19,763 nt of DNA from JAAGZL01 sp964628835. Lineage in GTDB: Bacteria > Pseudomonadota > Gammaproteobacteria > Chromatiales > Chromatiaceae. The stretch is from contig CAZVME010000062.1 in assembly GCA_964628835.1 (NCBI GenBank), positions 1-19,763 of the forward strand. Reading direction: 5' to 3'. Below, in pieces: positions 7,292-13,362 of the stretch (position 1 is its first letter; each line of letters starts with the position of its first letter). The notes beneath the pieces are model-generated. The model worked only from the letters and a program-made list of their open reading frames with translations, did not search any database and was not told the DNA's origin. A program made the translations under genes and the position numbers.

Positions 7292-7468
7292 ATGCTGTAC
7301 CTAAGTGAGATATTGATCCAAAACCCGGATCTACAATCTTTCGAACAACTACTCTCCACAGTCAAGGACCGCTCTAAAAGTGAGATGTTTTTTCGCATTG
7401 ATGTAAAACCGCAATACCAGGACACCCCCGAAGACTGGGAAGACCGCCTGGAAGCGGCATTTACCTAA
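7292..7468 (+). CDS. Small 58-residue protein of unknown function, first gene of the divergent cluster
   Basis: I do not recognise a named family. The protein starts MLYLSEILIQNPDLQSFEQL and ends TPEDWEDRLEAAFT. It is acidic, has no cysteine and is probably an alpha/beta mini-domain. The ATG at 7292 has a good GGAGG (7276-7280) 11 bases upstream. A longer reading from a TTG at 7253 would add 13 residues but lacks a site. It is followed after 89 bases by the 236-residue gene and reads in the same direction as the Cas6-like and RspA genes, so it may belong to the same sulfur-linked module. It is real by ribosome site, position and protein-like composition; its function is unknown. Confidence 0.65.
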   Translation: MLYLSEILIQNPDLQSFEQLLSTVKDRSKSEMFFRIDVKPQYQDTPEDWEDRLEAAFT

Positions 7469-7557
7469 AGGGCATGCCATTTCTTGCGGTACGCGCCTGG
7501 CGGCTAGAGACCTACCATAACGCTGAAAATATCAAATTACATAGGACGCTGCATTAG

Positions 7558-8268
7558 ATGAAATACCTGAAAAATGAATTTCGCATCGGTGATGCCGAAG
7601 GTGGTGAGGATGCAGTTATTTCCAGCCAGCACCTGGAATCCAAGCTTATGCAGATCCAGGACGAAATCGAGCAACTGCCTGCCACCGCCGACACCACGCA
7701 AAGACTTAAACTGATACTAGACCAGTGTTACCTGTTATTAGACCTGGAACGCCAGGAAGAGGCGTGGGATAAAGCAAATGCCAGCCTTAAACAGGCATTG
7801 GCAGAACAACTCTGGACCCAATCCGTTGAGTCATGTGACATCATGTTTCAGACTGACAATCAGGACTCCGTCCAGGCTCTGGCCCATGGTATCTGGTTGG
7901 CAGTAACCTTCCCTATCGACCCGGAACTAACTGTCGCCATGCTGCAACACCTGATTGATGAAACCCCGGATAACTCCGATGGCGCTGCGGTGGCAGCCGC
8001 CACCGCATGCTATCTGGTGGACCTGCGAGCCAAGGGCGAACAGCACGAAGAGCTGCACTTCTTCACCAGCCAGTTACTGGGACAGGTGGCAAAACGCCAT
8101 AGCCAGGTTGAAGATAAGGAGATTTTTGATTTCTGGGTTGAGCGCCTGGAACTGAATGAGCCAGGGAAATTCCTCCCTCGACTAGCTCAGATCCTGGATG
8201 CCATGGCCGGGGACAACTGGTGGTATGACCGGGATCAGCTAAGAGCCATGATACCTGGCAAAGCATAA
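7558..8268 (+). CDS. Conserved-looking helical protein of unknown function (236 aa)
   Basis: This soluble acidic protein has no signal peptide, no membrane segment and no recognisable catalytic motif. Long amphipathic stretches (about residues 23-100 and 110-180) suggest an all-helical, possibly TPR/HEAT-like scaffold. Cysteines occur at about 67, 94 and 151 without a metal-site pattern. The ATG follows AGGA and a stop codon; the end is 22 bases before the Cas6-like gene, so the two are almost certainly cotranscribed. The tight linkage suggests it could be a partner of the Cas6-like protein or of RspA (inference only). I cannot name it. Confidence 0.8.
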   Translation: MKYLKNEFRIGDAEGGEDAVISSQHLESKLMQIQDEIEQLPATADTTQRLKLILDQCYLLLDLERQEEAWDKANASLKQALAEQLWTQSVESCDIMFQTDNQDSVQALAHGIWLAVTFPIDPELTVAMLQHLIDETPDNSDGAAVAAATACYLVDLRAKGEQHEELHFFTSQLLGQVAKRHSQVEDKEIFDFWVERLELNEPGKFLPRLAQILDAMAGDNWWYDRDQLRAMIPGKA

Positions 8269-8290
8269 CTCAACAGCCATAGGTGTAAAT

Positions 8291-8950
8291 ATGATTTGGC
8301 AAGATGAAGCGGACGATACCCCTTTTACGATACCGGATGACGTGGTTGATCTCTCATTTAGTATCAGTTGCACATCTGTTCCAGCAGATAATGCCTATGC
8401 CCTGTCTGCTGCAATTATTGAAATATTGCCATGGTTCAGCGACGAGCCTGAGGCTGGCCTACATATCATGGAAGGCGGACCCTCAATCAATGGCTGGCAG
8501 CGCCCGGAAACAGAGGACGCAACCCTGCTCCTGTCAAAACGTTCCAAACTCCGTCTACGCCTTCCCAAACACCGCATTGATGACGCACAACAGCTCTGTG
8601 GCAGGGTATTGGACGTAGGCGGATACAGCATCGAAGTAGGCAAGTTCAAGACCTTACTACTGGGCAACACCGACACTCTATTATCCCGCTACATAGTATC
8701 TGCCATCGAAGAGGACGAAGCCACCTTTACCGAACGAATGGTGCAGGAACTGCAGGAGATGGATCTGGGGCTAACAAAAATCCTGTCCGGCAGAGACCAC
8801 AGCCTGGCAGGACCTGATGGCTATATCAACGTAAAATCTCTCCTGGTAAGTGGCATGACTGCAGAAGATGCAGTCAGCCTTCAGATCAAAGGGATAGGCC
8901 CTGGCCGCAGTATGGGATTCGGCTTGTTCATTGCGTCAAAGAGCTTATAA
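8291..8950 (+). CDS. Cas6-fold (Cmx6/type I-MYXAN-like) protein, orphan, without CRISPR
   Basis: This 219-residue protein resembles the Cas6/Cmx6 family of CRISPR RNA-processing proteins. It has an N-terminal DLSFSISCTSVPADNAYAL segment, a central LLSKRSKLRLRLPKHRI strand-helix and, decisively, a C-terminal glycine-rich RAMP loop (residues 199-212, KGIGPGRSMGFGLF). In family members that I recall, the N-terminal motif reads ADHGYAL with a histidine; here that position is Asn34, so the usual RNase histidine may be lost. No CRISPR repeats or other cas genes are in the window. It lies between the 236-residue gene (22 bases) and rspA (124 bases), so it is part of a sulfur-oxidation neighbourhood. 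I infer an RNA-binding role unrelated to immunity. The family call is from motifs and memory, without a search. Confidence 0.7.
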   Translation: MIWQDEADDTPFTIPDDVVDLSFSISCTSVPADNAYALSAAIIEILPWFSDEPEAGLHIMEGGPSINGWQRPETEDATLLLSKRSKLRLRLPKHRIDDAQQLCGRVLDVGGYSIEVGKFKTLLLGNTDTLLSRYIVSAIEEDEATFTERMVQELQEMDLGLTKILSGRDHSLAGPDGYINVKSLLVSGMTAEDAVSLQIKGIGPGRSMGFGLFIASKSL

Positions 8951-8951
8951 T
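8924..8951 (+). promoter_or_regulatory. Candidate promoter for rspA inside the end of the cas6-like gene
   Basis: TTGTTC (8924-8929) is followed after 16 bases by a perfect TATAAT (8946-8951), which overlaps the stop codon of the Cas6-like gene. Transcription would start near 8958 and give a leader of roughly 115 bases for rspA. The -10 is exact; the -35 matches only in its first three bases. Confidence 0.45.
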
Positions 8952-8978
8952 ATTGGTTTATGTTAATTTAATTAACTT

Positions 8979-9030
8979 CTCTACCTCATCCAAACACGTA
9001 AGGGTTCCTTGCCCCAAGTGCCAGGTAGAG
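8979..9030 (+). promoter_or_regulatory. Structured 5' leader of rspA
   Basis: CTCTACCT (8979-8986) pairs perfectly with AGGTAGAG (9023-9030). Inside it CAC/GTG (8995-8997 with 9018-9020) and GGG/CCC (9002-9004 with 9012-9014) can pair, giving a nested long hairpin just ahead of the AAGGAG site. A small AT palindrome, GTTAAT-TTA-ATTAAC, lies at 8962-8976. It could be a regulatory leader or an mRNA-stabilising structure; I do not recognise a riboswitch class. Confidence 0.4.
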
Positions 9031-9074
9031 CAACAGATTTCAGATATAGATTACAAAGATAAGGAGAATTAGAG

Positions 9075-9419
9075 ATGGCATACGAACTGAACGGTGCAAC
9101 CATTGAGACCAACGCTAATGGTTACCTTGAGAACCAGGATGACTGGAGTGAAGAGTTGGCTGGGATTATTGCAGCAGCAGAGGGTATTGAACTCTCTGAC
9201 AAGGGTTGGGAAATAATCAACTACCTGCGCGATGAGTTCTTCAACAACAACAGCAATCAGCCCAACGAACGCCACATGGTCAAGCACTTCAAAAAGCTGT
9301 GGACCGACCTTCCAAAAATGGATACCAAGGCCCTGTACATACACTTCCCTATGGGTCCAGCTAAACAGGCCGGTAAGATTGCCGGACTGCCTGAGACCCG
9401 CCGTAAGGGTGGTTACTAG
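9075..9419 (+). CDS. rspA: RspA-type DsrC paralogue lacking both redox cysteines
   Basis: This 114-residue protein is clearly of the DsrC/TusE family. GYLENQDDW matches DsrC's GYLVNLDDW, and FPMGPAKQAGKIAGLPE matches the C-terminal arm FPYGPGKQACRYAGLPK. Both functional cysteines are gone: Gly100 stands at the Cys98 position of DsrC, and the terminal Gly-Cys is replaced by TRRKGGY. It has no cysteine at all, so it cannot carry sulfur as DsrC does. Cysteine-free family members have been termed RspA (regulatory sulfur-related protein). A role as DNA/RNA-binding regulator or competitive partner of DsrC interactors is likely, but inferred. The ribosome site AAGGAG is strong (8 bases from the ATG). 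It has its own candidate promoter, leader and 3' hairpin, suggesting high or separate expression. Confidence 0.85.
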   Translation: MAYELNGATIETNANGYLENQDDWSEELAGIIAAAEGIELSDKGWEIINYLRDEFFNNNSNQPNERHMVKHFKKLWTDLPKMDTKALYIHFPMGPAKQAGKIAGLPETRRKGGY

Positions 9420-9440
9420 GCCTTAGCTATATCAACACCA

Positions 9441-9471
9441 ATCAGCCTGCCAGCACCGCTGGCAGGCTGAT
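9441..9471 (+). other. Perfect 14-bp hairpin after rspA
   Basis: ATCAGCCTGCCAGC (9441-9454) pairs perfectly with its complement at 9458-9471 around a 3-base ACC loop. It begins 21 bases after the rspA stop. No U-run follows, so it is not a standard terminator. Its last two bases are the first two of the ATG of the next gene, so folding would hide that ATG. The core CTGCCAG/CTGGCAG also forms the stem of the dsrC 3' hairpin. Confidence 0.75.
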
Positions 9472-10039
9472 GGAGAGCACATTGGCATTAAGAATCAAGA
9501 GTCACTGGCACAAGGAAGAGAAAGATAGGTCCATTGACGAGATCGCCGGGGCCATAGCCTTCAGCAGTTGGCGCATCGCCATGGAGAAGGCGATGATCCT
9601 GTACAAAGAGCAGTTCGACTACACATCAGATCAGCAGCGCCTGGACGTCATAGCAGAGTACCTGCTATTTTCCGCCCAAGTGGTAGACCGCCTGGTACAC
9701 GCCAGCTTCAACCCGCAGGAGCGCCAGGAACTTATCACCTCCCTGGTAACCCGTCTGGCTGAGCATGTACAGGAGAACAGCCAGGATCTGTTAGGTACTG
9801 GAGACTACCGCTCCCGATTCATCGACCAATTCAACCTGCGTTCTGAAGAGTATGCCCAACTTGGCTTTGACCAGAACGGCGGCCCCAGCTATCCGTTCAT
9901 GCGCCATCTCGGATATGAGATCCAGCAGCTCATGGGAGACGAAAAAGACAACCGGTGGGTAATTGATCAGGTAATGGACAAGGACGGACTTGAGGTTTAC
10001 ACCCAACTCAAAAGGCTGGTGAAAAACCTGACCACCTAG
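9470..10039 (+). CDS. Soluble protein of unknown function (189 aa) following rspA
   Basis: I cannot assign a named family. The protein is soluble, helical and rich in charged residues. Recognisable stretches are ALRIKSHWHKEEKDR near the start, a middle section QERQELITSLVTRLAEHVQEN, and near the end PSYPFMRHLGYEIQQLMGD followed by NRWVIDQVMDKDG. It has no cysteine, signal peptide or membrane segment. Two starts are possible: the ATG at 9470, whose bases lie in the 3' edge of the hairpin and which has no free ribosome site, or the TTG at 9482 (four codons later), which has GGAGAG (9472-9477) just upstream. I list the longer form. It follows rspA by 50 bases and precedes bepA by about 185 bases. 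Confidence 0.75.
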   Translation: MESTLALRIKSHWHKEEKDRSIDEIAGAIAFSSWRIAMEKAMILYKEQFDYTSDQQRLDVIAEYLLFSAQVVDRLVHASFNPQERQELITSLVTRLAEHVQENSQDLLGTGDYRSRFIDQFNLRSEEYAQLGFDQNGGPSYPFMRHLGYEIQQLMGDEKDNRWVIDQVMDKDGLEVYTQLKRLVKNLTT

Positions 10040-10224
10040 TATGTAATCAAGACCTGCAGACAGCCCCAGATCAAGCCGAACCCGCTGTAAAAAACCACCA
10101 CATCCAAAGTGTACTCCCCCCCATCACTCCATAAAATCGCTTGCCAACAGTTCATGCCTACGGCATAACTATACAATTCCCCTACACTTTGGAACTTTTA
10201 GCAGACCACCGGGTCTCTTTACGG

Positions 10225-11715
10225 ATGCGAATACTCTCACCACACACGCCTCTCGCCCGAGGCATGGTTATCTTCATCAGCACCATGCTGCTGCTATCAA
10301 ATATGGTAGCGACAGCTATGGCCGGAAATATCGAACTGCCAAGCTTTGGCGACCCCAGCGGCCGGATAATGACCCCAGCCCAGGAACGAAGACTGGGACA
10401 AGCCTTCATGCGCAGCGTGCGTAAATCCTTGAACGTAGTTTCCAACCCACTGTTGATTTCCTACGTAGAGTCTTTGGGTATGCGCCTGGTATCCAACAGT
10501 GGCGACGCCGATCAGCCCTTCTCGTTTTTTCTGGTGGATAACCCAGAGGTCAATGCCTTTGCCGGACCCGCCGGCAATATTGCGGTATTTACCGGCCTGA
10601 TATTGACCACCGAATCTGAGAGCGAACTGGCTTCAGTGGTAGCGCATGAGATCGCCCACGTCACGCAGAAACATCTGGCCAGAACATTCGACGCCGCCGA
10701 AAGCATGGAGCTATCCACCGCCGCAATCCTGATTGCCGCAATTGTGTTGGGTGCTGCATCCAAAAACTCCGATGTGGGCGCCGCGGCTGCGGCTGGCATC
10801 CAGGCCGGTTTAATACAGAAACAGATCAACTTCACCCGCGAGAACGAAAAAGAGGCTGATCGTGTCGGCATCAGAATACTTGCAGATTCCAAATTCGACC
10901 CCAGGGCAATGCCAGCATTCTTCACCCGCCTGGGCAAGGTAAACATGGTCTACGACAGTCAGAAACTACCCGAATTTCTACAGACCCACCCCATATCTAA
11001 AAACCGTATGGCCGACACCTTGGGACGCGCCGTAACCTACCCCTACCGACAATATATAGGCAGCAAAGAGTATTATCTGACCCGGGCCATCCTGCGGGAA
11101 CAGAAGTTCAAAAGTCCCAACGATGCGGTAGAGTTTTTTAGTAAAACTCTGGCTGAAGGCCGTTACCGCAACGCCCAGGCACAGCGCTATGGTCTGGCGC
11201 GATCTCTGATTCGCGCCCGCAAATACCAGGACGCCACAAAACATATTAACCTGCTGCTTAAAAAGGACCGGAGCAGAATCCACTATCTAATAACCAAGGC
11301 AGAGATATACAGCCAGACCTCCAAGCCAAAGCAGGCACTAAAGATCCTAAAGAACGGGCTCCAGCTAAACCCGGGGAACTATCCACTGACCACATACTAC
11401 GCCAATGCCCTATTGCAAAGCGGGCAGGCCGCAAAGGCCCAGAGCGTCCTGGAACAGTTGATCAAAAGACGGCCACAGGATGCCTCACTGAACAAGCTGG
11501 CCGCGCTTGCAGCTGGCAAGGCCGGGCATATATCCCAGGCGCACTACTTCATGGCCGAACACTACTATCTTTCCGGTGACCTGGAATCTGCCCAGCGCCA
11601 ATTGGAGATCTCATTGAACAACAGCAGAAGCAATTTCTACCTTAGTGCAAAAATGGCTGCGAAGCTAAAAGACATCAAACAGGAAATTTCCGACCTGAAG
11701 AGGCGCAAACACTAG
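10225..11715 (+). CDS. bepA: BepA/YfgC-like M48 metalloprotease with TPR repeats
   Basis: This 496-residue periplasmic protease-chaperone of outer-membrane protein assembly acts with the BAM complex on stalled LptD/BamA substrates. It has an N-terminal signal segment (about residues 13-33), the zinc motif HEIAH (141-145), a third ligand probably Glu208 in the EKEAD stretch, and the THPISKNR segment (His255) that matches the regulatory His-switch loop of BepA. TPR repeats cover about 290 to the end (helical pairs with LQLNPGNYPL, LIKRRPQDASL). The start is placed at the ATG at 10225 because it gives a normal signal peptide, although the ribosome site is poor; a TTG at 10141 would add 28 residues. 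The link to sulfur genes is probably positional only. Confidence 0.9.
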   Translation: MRILSPHTPLARGMVIFISTMLLLSNMVATAMAGNIELPSFGDPSGRIMTPAQERRLGQAFMRSVRKSLNVVSNPLLISYVESLGMRLVSNSGDADQPFSFFLVDNPEVNAFAGPAGNIAVFTGLILTTESESELASVVAHEIAHVTQKHLARTFDAAESMELSTAAILIAAIVLGAASKNSDVGAAAAAGIQAGLIQKQINFTRENEKEADRVGIRILADSKFDPRAMPAFFTRLGKVNMVYDSQKLPEFLQTHPISKNRMADTLGRAVTYPYRQYIGSKEYYLTRAILREQKFKSPNDAVEFFSKTLAEGRYRNAQAQRYGLARSLIRARKYQDATKHINLLLKKDRSRIHYLITKAEIYSQTSKPKQALKILKNGLQLNPGNYPLTTYYANALLQSGQAAKAQSVLEQLIKRRPQDASLNKLAALAAGKAGHISQAHYFMAEHYYLSGDLESAQRQLEISLNNSRSNFYLSAKMAAKLKDIKQEISDLKRRKH

Positions 11716-11745
11716 GGCCTGTTAACACTAATCCAGTAGGCCCTA
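11713..11745 (+). other. Stem-loop between bepA and soxY
   Basis: TAGGGCCT (11713-11720, starting with the bepA stop codon) pairs with AGGCCCTA (11738-11745) across a 17-base loop. No U-run follows. It ends nine bases before the soxY start and may modulate soxY translation; no clear ribosome site is visible for soxY apart from sequence in this arm. Confidence 0.4.
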
Positions 11746-11754
11746 AGCAACCAC

Positions 11755-12234
11755 ATGCACACCGACACGAAACGCAGACTTTTTCTAAAATTGCTTCTAG
11801 CCAACAGCGCAGTGACTACAGCTTTGTGTCTAGGCCTGACCACACCACGCCTCGCCCTCGCCGCCTGGCCCAAGAAAGCATTTAAGGCCACAACCATACC
11901 CACTGCATTAAAGATACTGCTCGGCAGTGATAAAACCAGCAACAAACCATATGCAACCGAGGTCAAAGCCCGGTTACATATGGACGATGGTGGAACTAAG
12001 ATAACGGTCACCATAACCACCACCATTCCAAAGATAGACTCAATAACTCTGCTGGCAACCAGCAATCATACACCACTGGTGGCCTGCTTTAAGTTTGGCG
12101 GAAAAAAAGTTGGATCACTTGCCACCCGAATTAAGATGGAAGGTGAAGGCAAGGTGGTCGCCATACTCAAGTCTGGAGATCACCTGTTCAGCGAGTCGGT
12201 CAAAGTGGACTTTTCTGGTTGCGGATGCACTTGA
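11755..12234 (+). CDS. soxY: SoxY, thiosulfate-oxidation carrier protein, unusual C-terminus
   Basis: This 159-residue periplasmic carrier holds Sox intermediates covalently on a C-terminal cysteine. A twin-arginine signal is visible (TKRRLFLKLLLA, residues 5-16), with likely cleavage after ALA near residue 37. The C-terminus ends SGCGCT: Cys156 sits where the canonical GGCGG carrier cysteine is, but the final glycine of that motif is replaced by a second cysteine, Cys158, and a Thr is added. Two adjacent thiols could form a disulfide, so this may be a specialised SoxY. soxZ follows after 36 bases. soxXA, soxB and soxCD are not in this window, so the pair is detached from any full Sox cluster here. 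Confidence 0.85.
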   Translation: MHTDTKRRLFLKLLLANSAVTTALCLGLTTPRLALAAWPKKAFKATTIPTALKILLGSDKTSNKPYATEVKARLHMDDGGTKITVTITTTIPKIDSITLLATSNHTPLVACFKFGGKKVGSLATRIKMEGEGKVVAILKSGDHLFSESVKVDFSGCGCT

Positions 12235-12270
12235 GCAACTCCACAAAAACCAAGGCCAGCAAGGAGTGTT

Positions 12271-12588
12271 ATGTCAGCTAAACCCATACAAATCAGGGCC
12301 AAGCACGCCAATGGCATCACCAAAGTAAGGGCATTGATCAAGCACCCAATGAGCAGTGCCAATAGTAGCCTCACCGGCCAAAAGAAGAGCGGCGTCCCCA
12401 ACTTCATCCAAGAGGTCACATGTAGCCTGGGTGACGAAACTGTACTGTCCGCACTCTGGGGCAGTGACATTGCCAAGAATCCGTTTCTGGCATTCTCGTT
12501 CGAAGGTGGAAACAAAGGTGAGACTATCAGGCTAAGCTGGGTAGATAACCTGGGCAAACGCGACTCTATTGAGACGGTTGTGGCTTGA
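12271..12588 (+). CDS. soxZ: SoxZ, partner of the SoxY carrier
   Basis: This 105-residue protein forms the SoxYZ heterodimer. MSAKPIQIRAKHANGITKVRALIKHPM at the start (IRAK...G...V..L..HPM) and the WVDNLGKRDSIETVV ending (W.DN.G) are typical SoxZ features. It has no signal peptide; it is normally exported piggyback with SoxY by the Tat system, which matches the twin-arginine signal of its neighbour. AAGGAG lies 4-5 bases upstream of the ATG. Its stop lies only three bases from the stop of the convergent minus-strand gene, leaving no room for a terminator. Confidence 0.93.
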   Translation: MSAKPIQIRAKHANGITKVRALIKHPMSSANSSLTGQKKSGVPNFIQEVTCSLGDETVLSALWGSDIAKNPFLAFSFEGGNKGETIRLSWVDNLGKRDSIETVVA

Positions 12589-12591
12589 TAT

Positions 12592-13362
12592 TCAACCGAG
12601 CAACTCATCCGGGTTTTCCAGCTCATCCTCCCCGCCAAGATCATCATGCTCTTTCGGATCAAGATCAGACAGATCATCCATCCCCTCAACCATTGAGTGT
12701 GGTTCCTCGCTGAACTCTTCAGCATCCAACTCTTCTGTATCATCTAATGCCCGCTCAGCTTCAGATTCTGCAACCACATCCTCAGCCATATCTGGTTCAA
12801 CTTCTGCGTCTGCACCCTCACTTTCTGCGCCACCGGCAAACATTGAGGAGAACTCATCCATCATGCGACTCATGGTCTGCATGGTTACACCAACCTCATC
12901 GGACAGGCGCTTATTCTCTATGGTCAGACGGCGTATCTCTCCTGATTCATCGGTTGCAACTACCTCTTCAGTAGAGCCACCACCCACGCCTGGTGGCTCT
13001 AGGCTGCGATATGCATCAACCGCACCTTCAAAATCTATATTCAGGTTCTCAAAACTCATGGCATCGCGTCGCAGATAGAAGTTGATTGCATACTGGTAAA
13101 ACTTCCGCTCTTCACGCCTGGCCTTTGTCGCTATCTCTTCTGCGACCGCTGACTCAAATCCAAACTTGTCCTGCAACAATTTCTTTGTCTCTTCCTTGCG
13201 ACGTCCCCCATCTTCTTTGAGCTTCTGGACCAGGATTGCAGCAGCAGCCCTGTCTTTCTGTCCACGTACAAACTTAAGTCCAATCAGCACAACCGAAACC
13301 AGCGTTGTGGCAATGAGTAATTCAATCAGAATCATGTACCACAGCGAGCTAATCGTTGTCAC
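12592..13362 (-). CDS. Single-pass membrane protein with coiled-coil region and acidic tail, unknown function
   Basis: The 256-residue protein has one transmembrane segment (about residues 8-31), then a basic, probably coiled-coil cytoplasmic stretch (about 35-110, rich in KK, RR and EE), and a long highly acidic low-complexity tail (about 180-256, ending ENPDELLG). I do not recognise a family. The start is a GTG at 13360-13362: AGGAGAG lies about 6 bases upstream and the first 14 bases overlap the end of the VWA gene, which implies translational coupling. The pairing suggests that the two proteins act together in the envelope. An internal ATG at 13335 would cut into the membrane segment. Confidence 0.8.
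   Translation of the reverse strand: MTTISSLWYMILIELLIATTLVSVVLIGLKFVRGQKDRAAAAILVQKLKEDGGRRKEETKKLLQDKFGFESAVAEEIATKARREERKFYQYAINFYLRRDAMSFENLNIDFEGAVDAYRSLEPPGVGGGSTEEVVATDESGEIRRLTIENKRLSDEVGVTMQTMSRMMDEFSSMFAGGAESEGADAEVEPDMAEDVVAESEAERALDDTEELDAEEFSEEPHSMVEGMDDLSDLDPKEHDDLGGEDELENPDELLG

Noticed and set aside
7111..7425. Open frame of 104 codons on the minus strand in the dsrA upstream region
   Set aside because: It lies antisense to the 58-residue gene, has no ribosome site or family resemblance and has a composition unlike the neighbouring proteins.
8291..9471. CRISPR array near the Cas6-like gene
   Set aside because: No regularly spaced direct repeats were found by eye in any non-coding stretch of the window; the nearby hairpin is a single copy.
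10141..10224. TTG-started extension of BepA
   Set aside because: It would put 28 polar residues ahead of the signal peptide; the ATG at 10225 gives a normal export signal.
12569..13078. Ser-rich open frame opposite the acidic-tailed membrane protein
   Set aside because: The serine richness is produced by the acidic codons on the other strand; there is no start signal.
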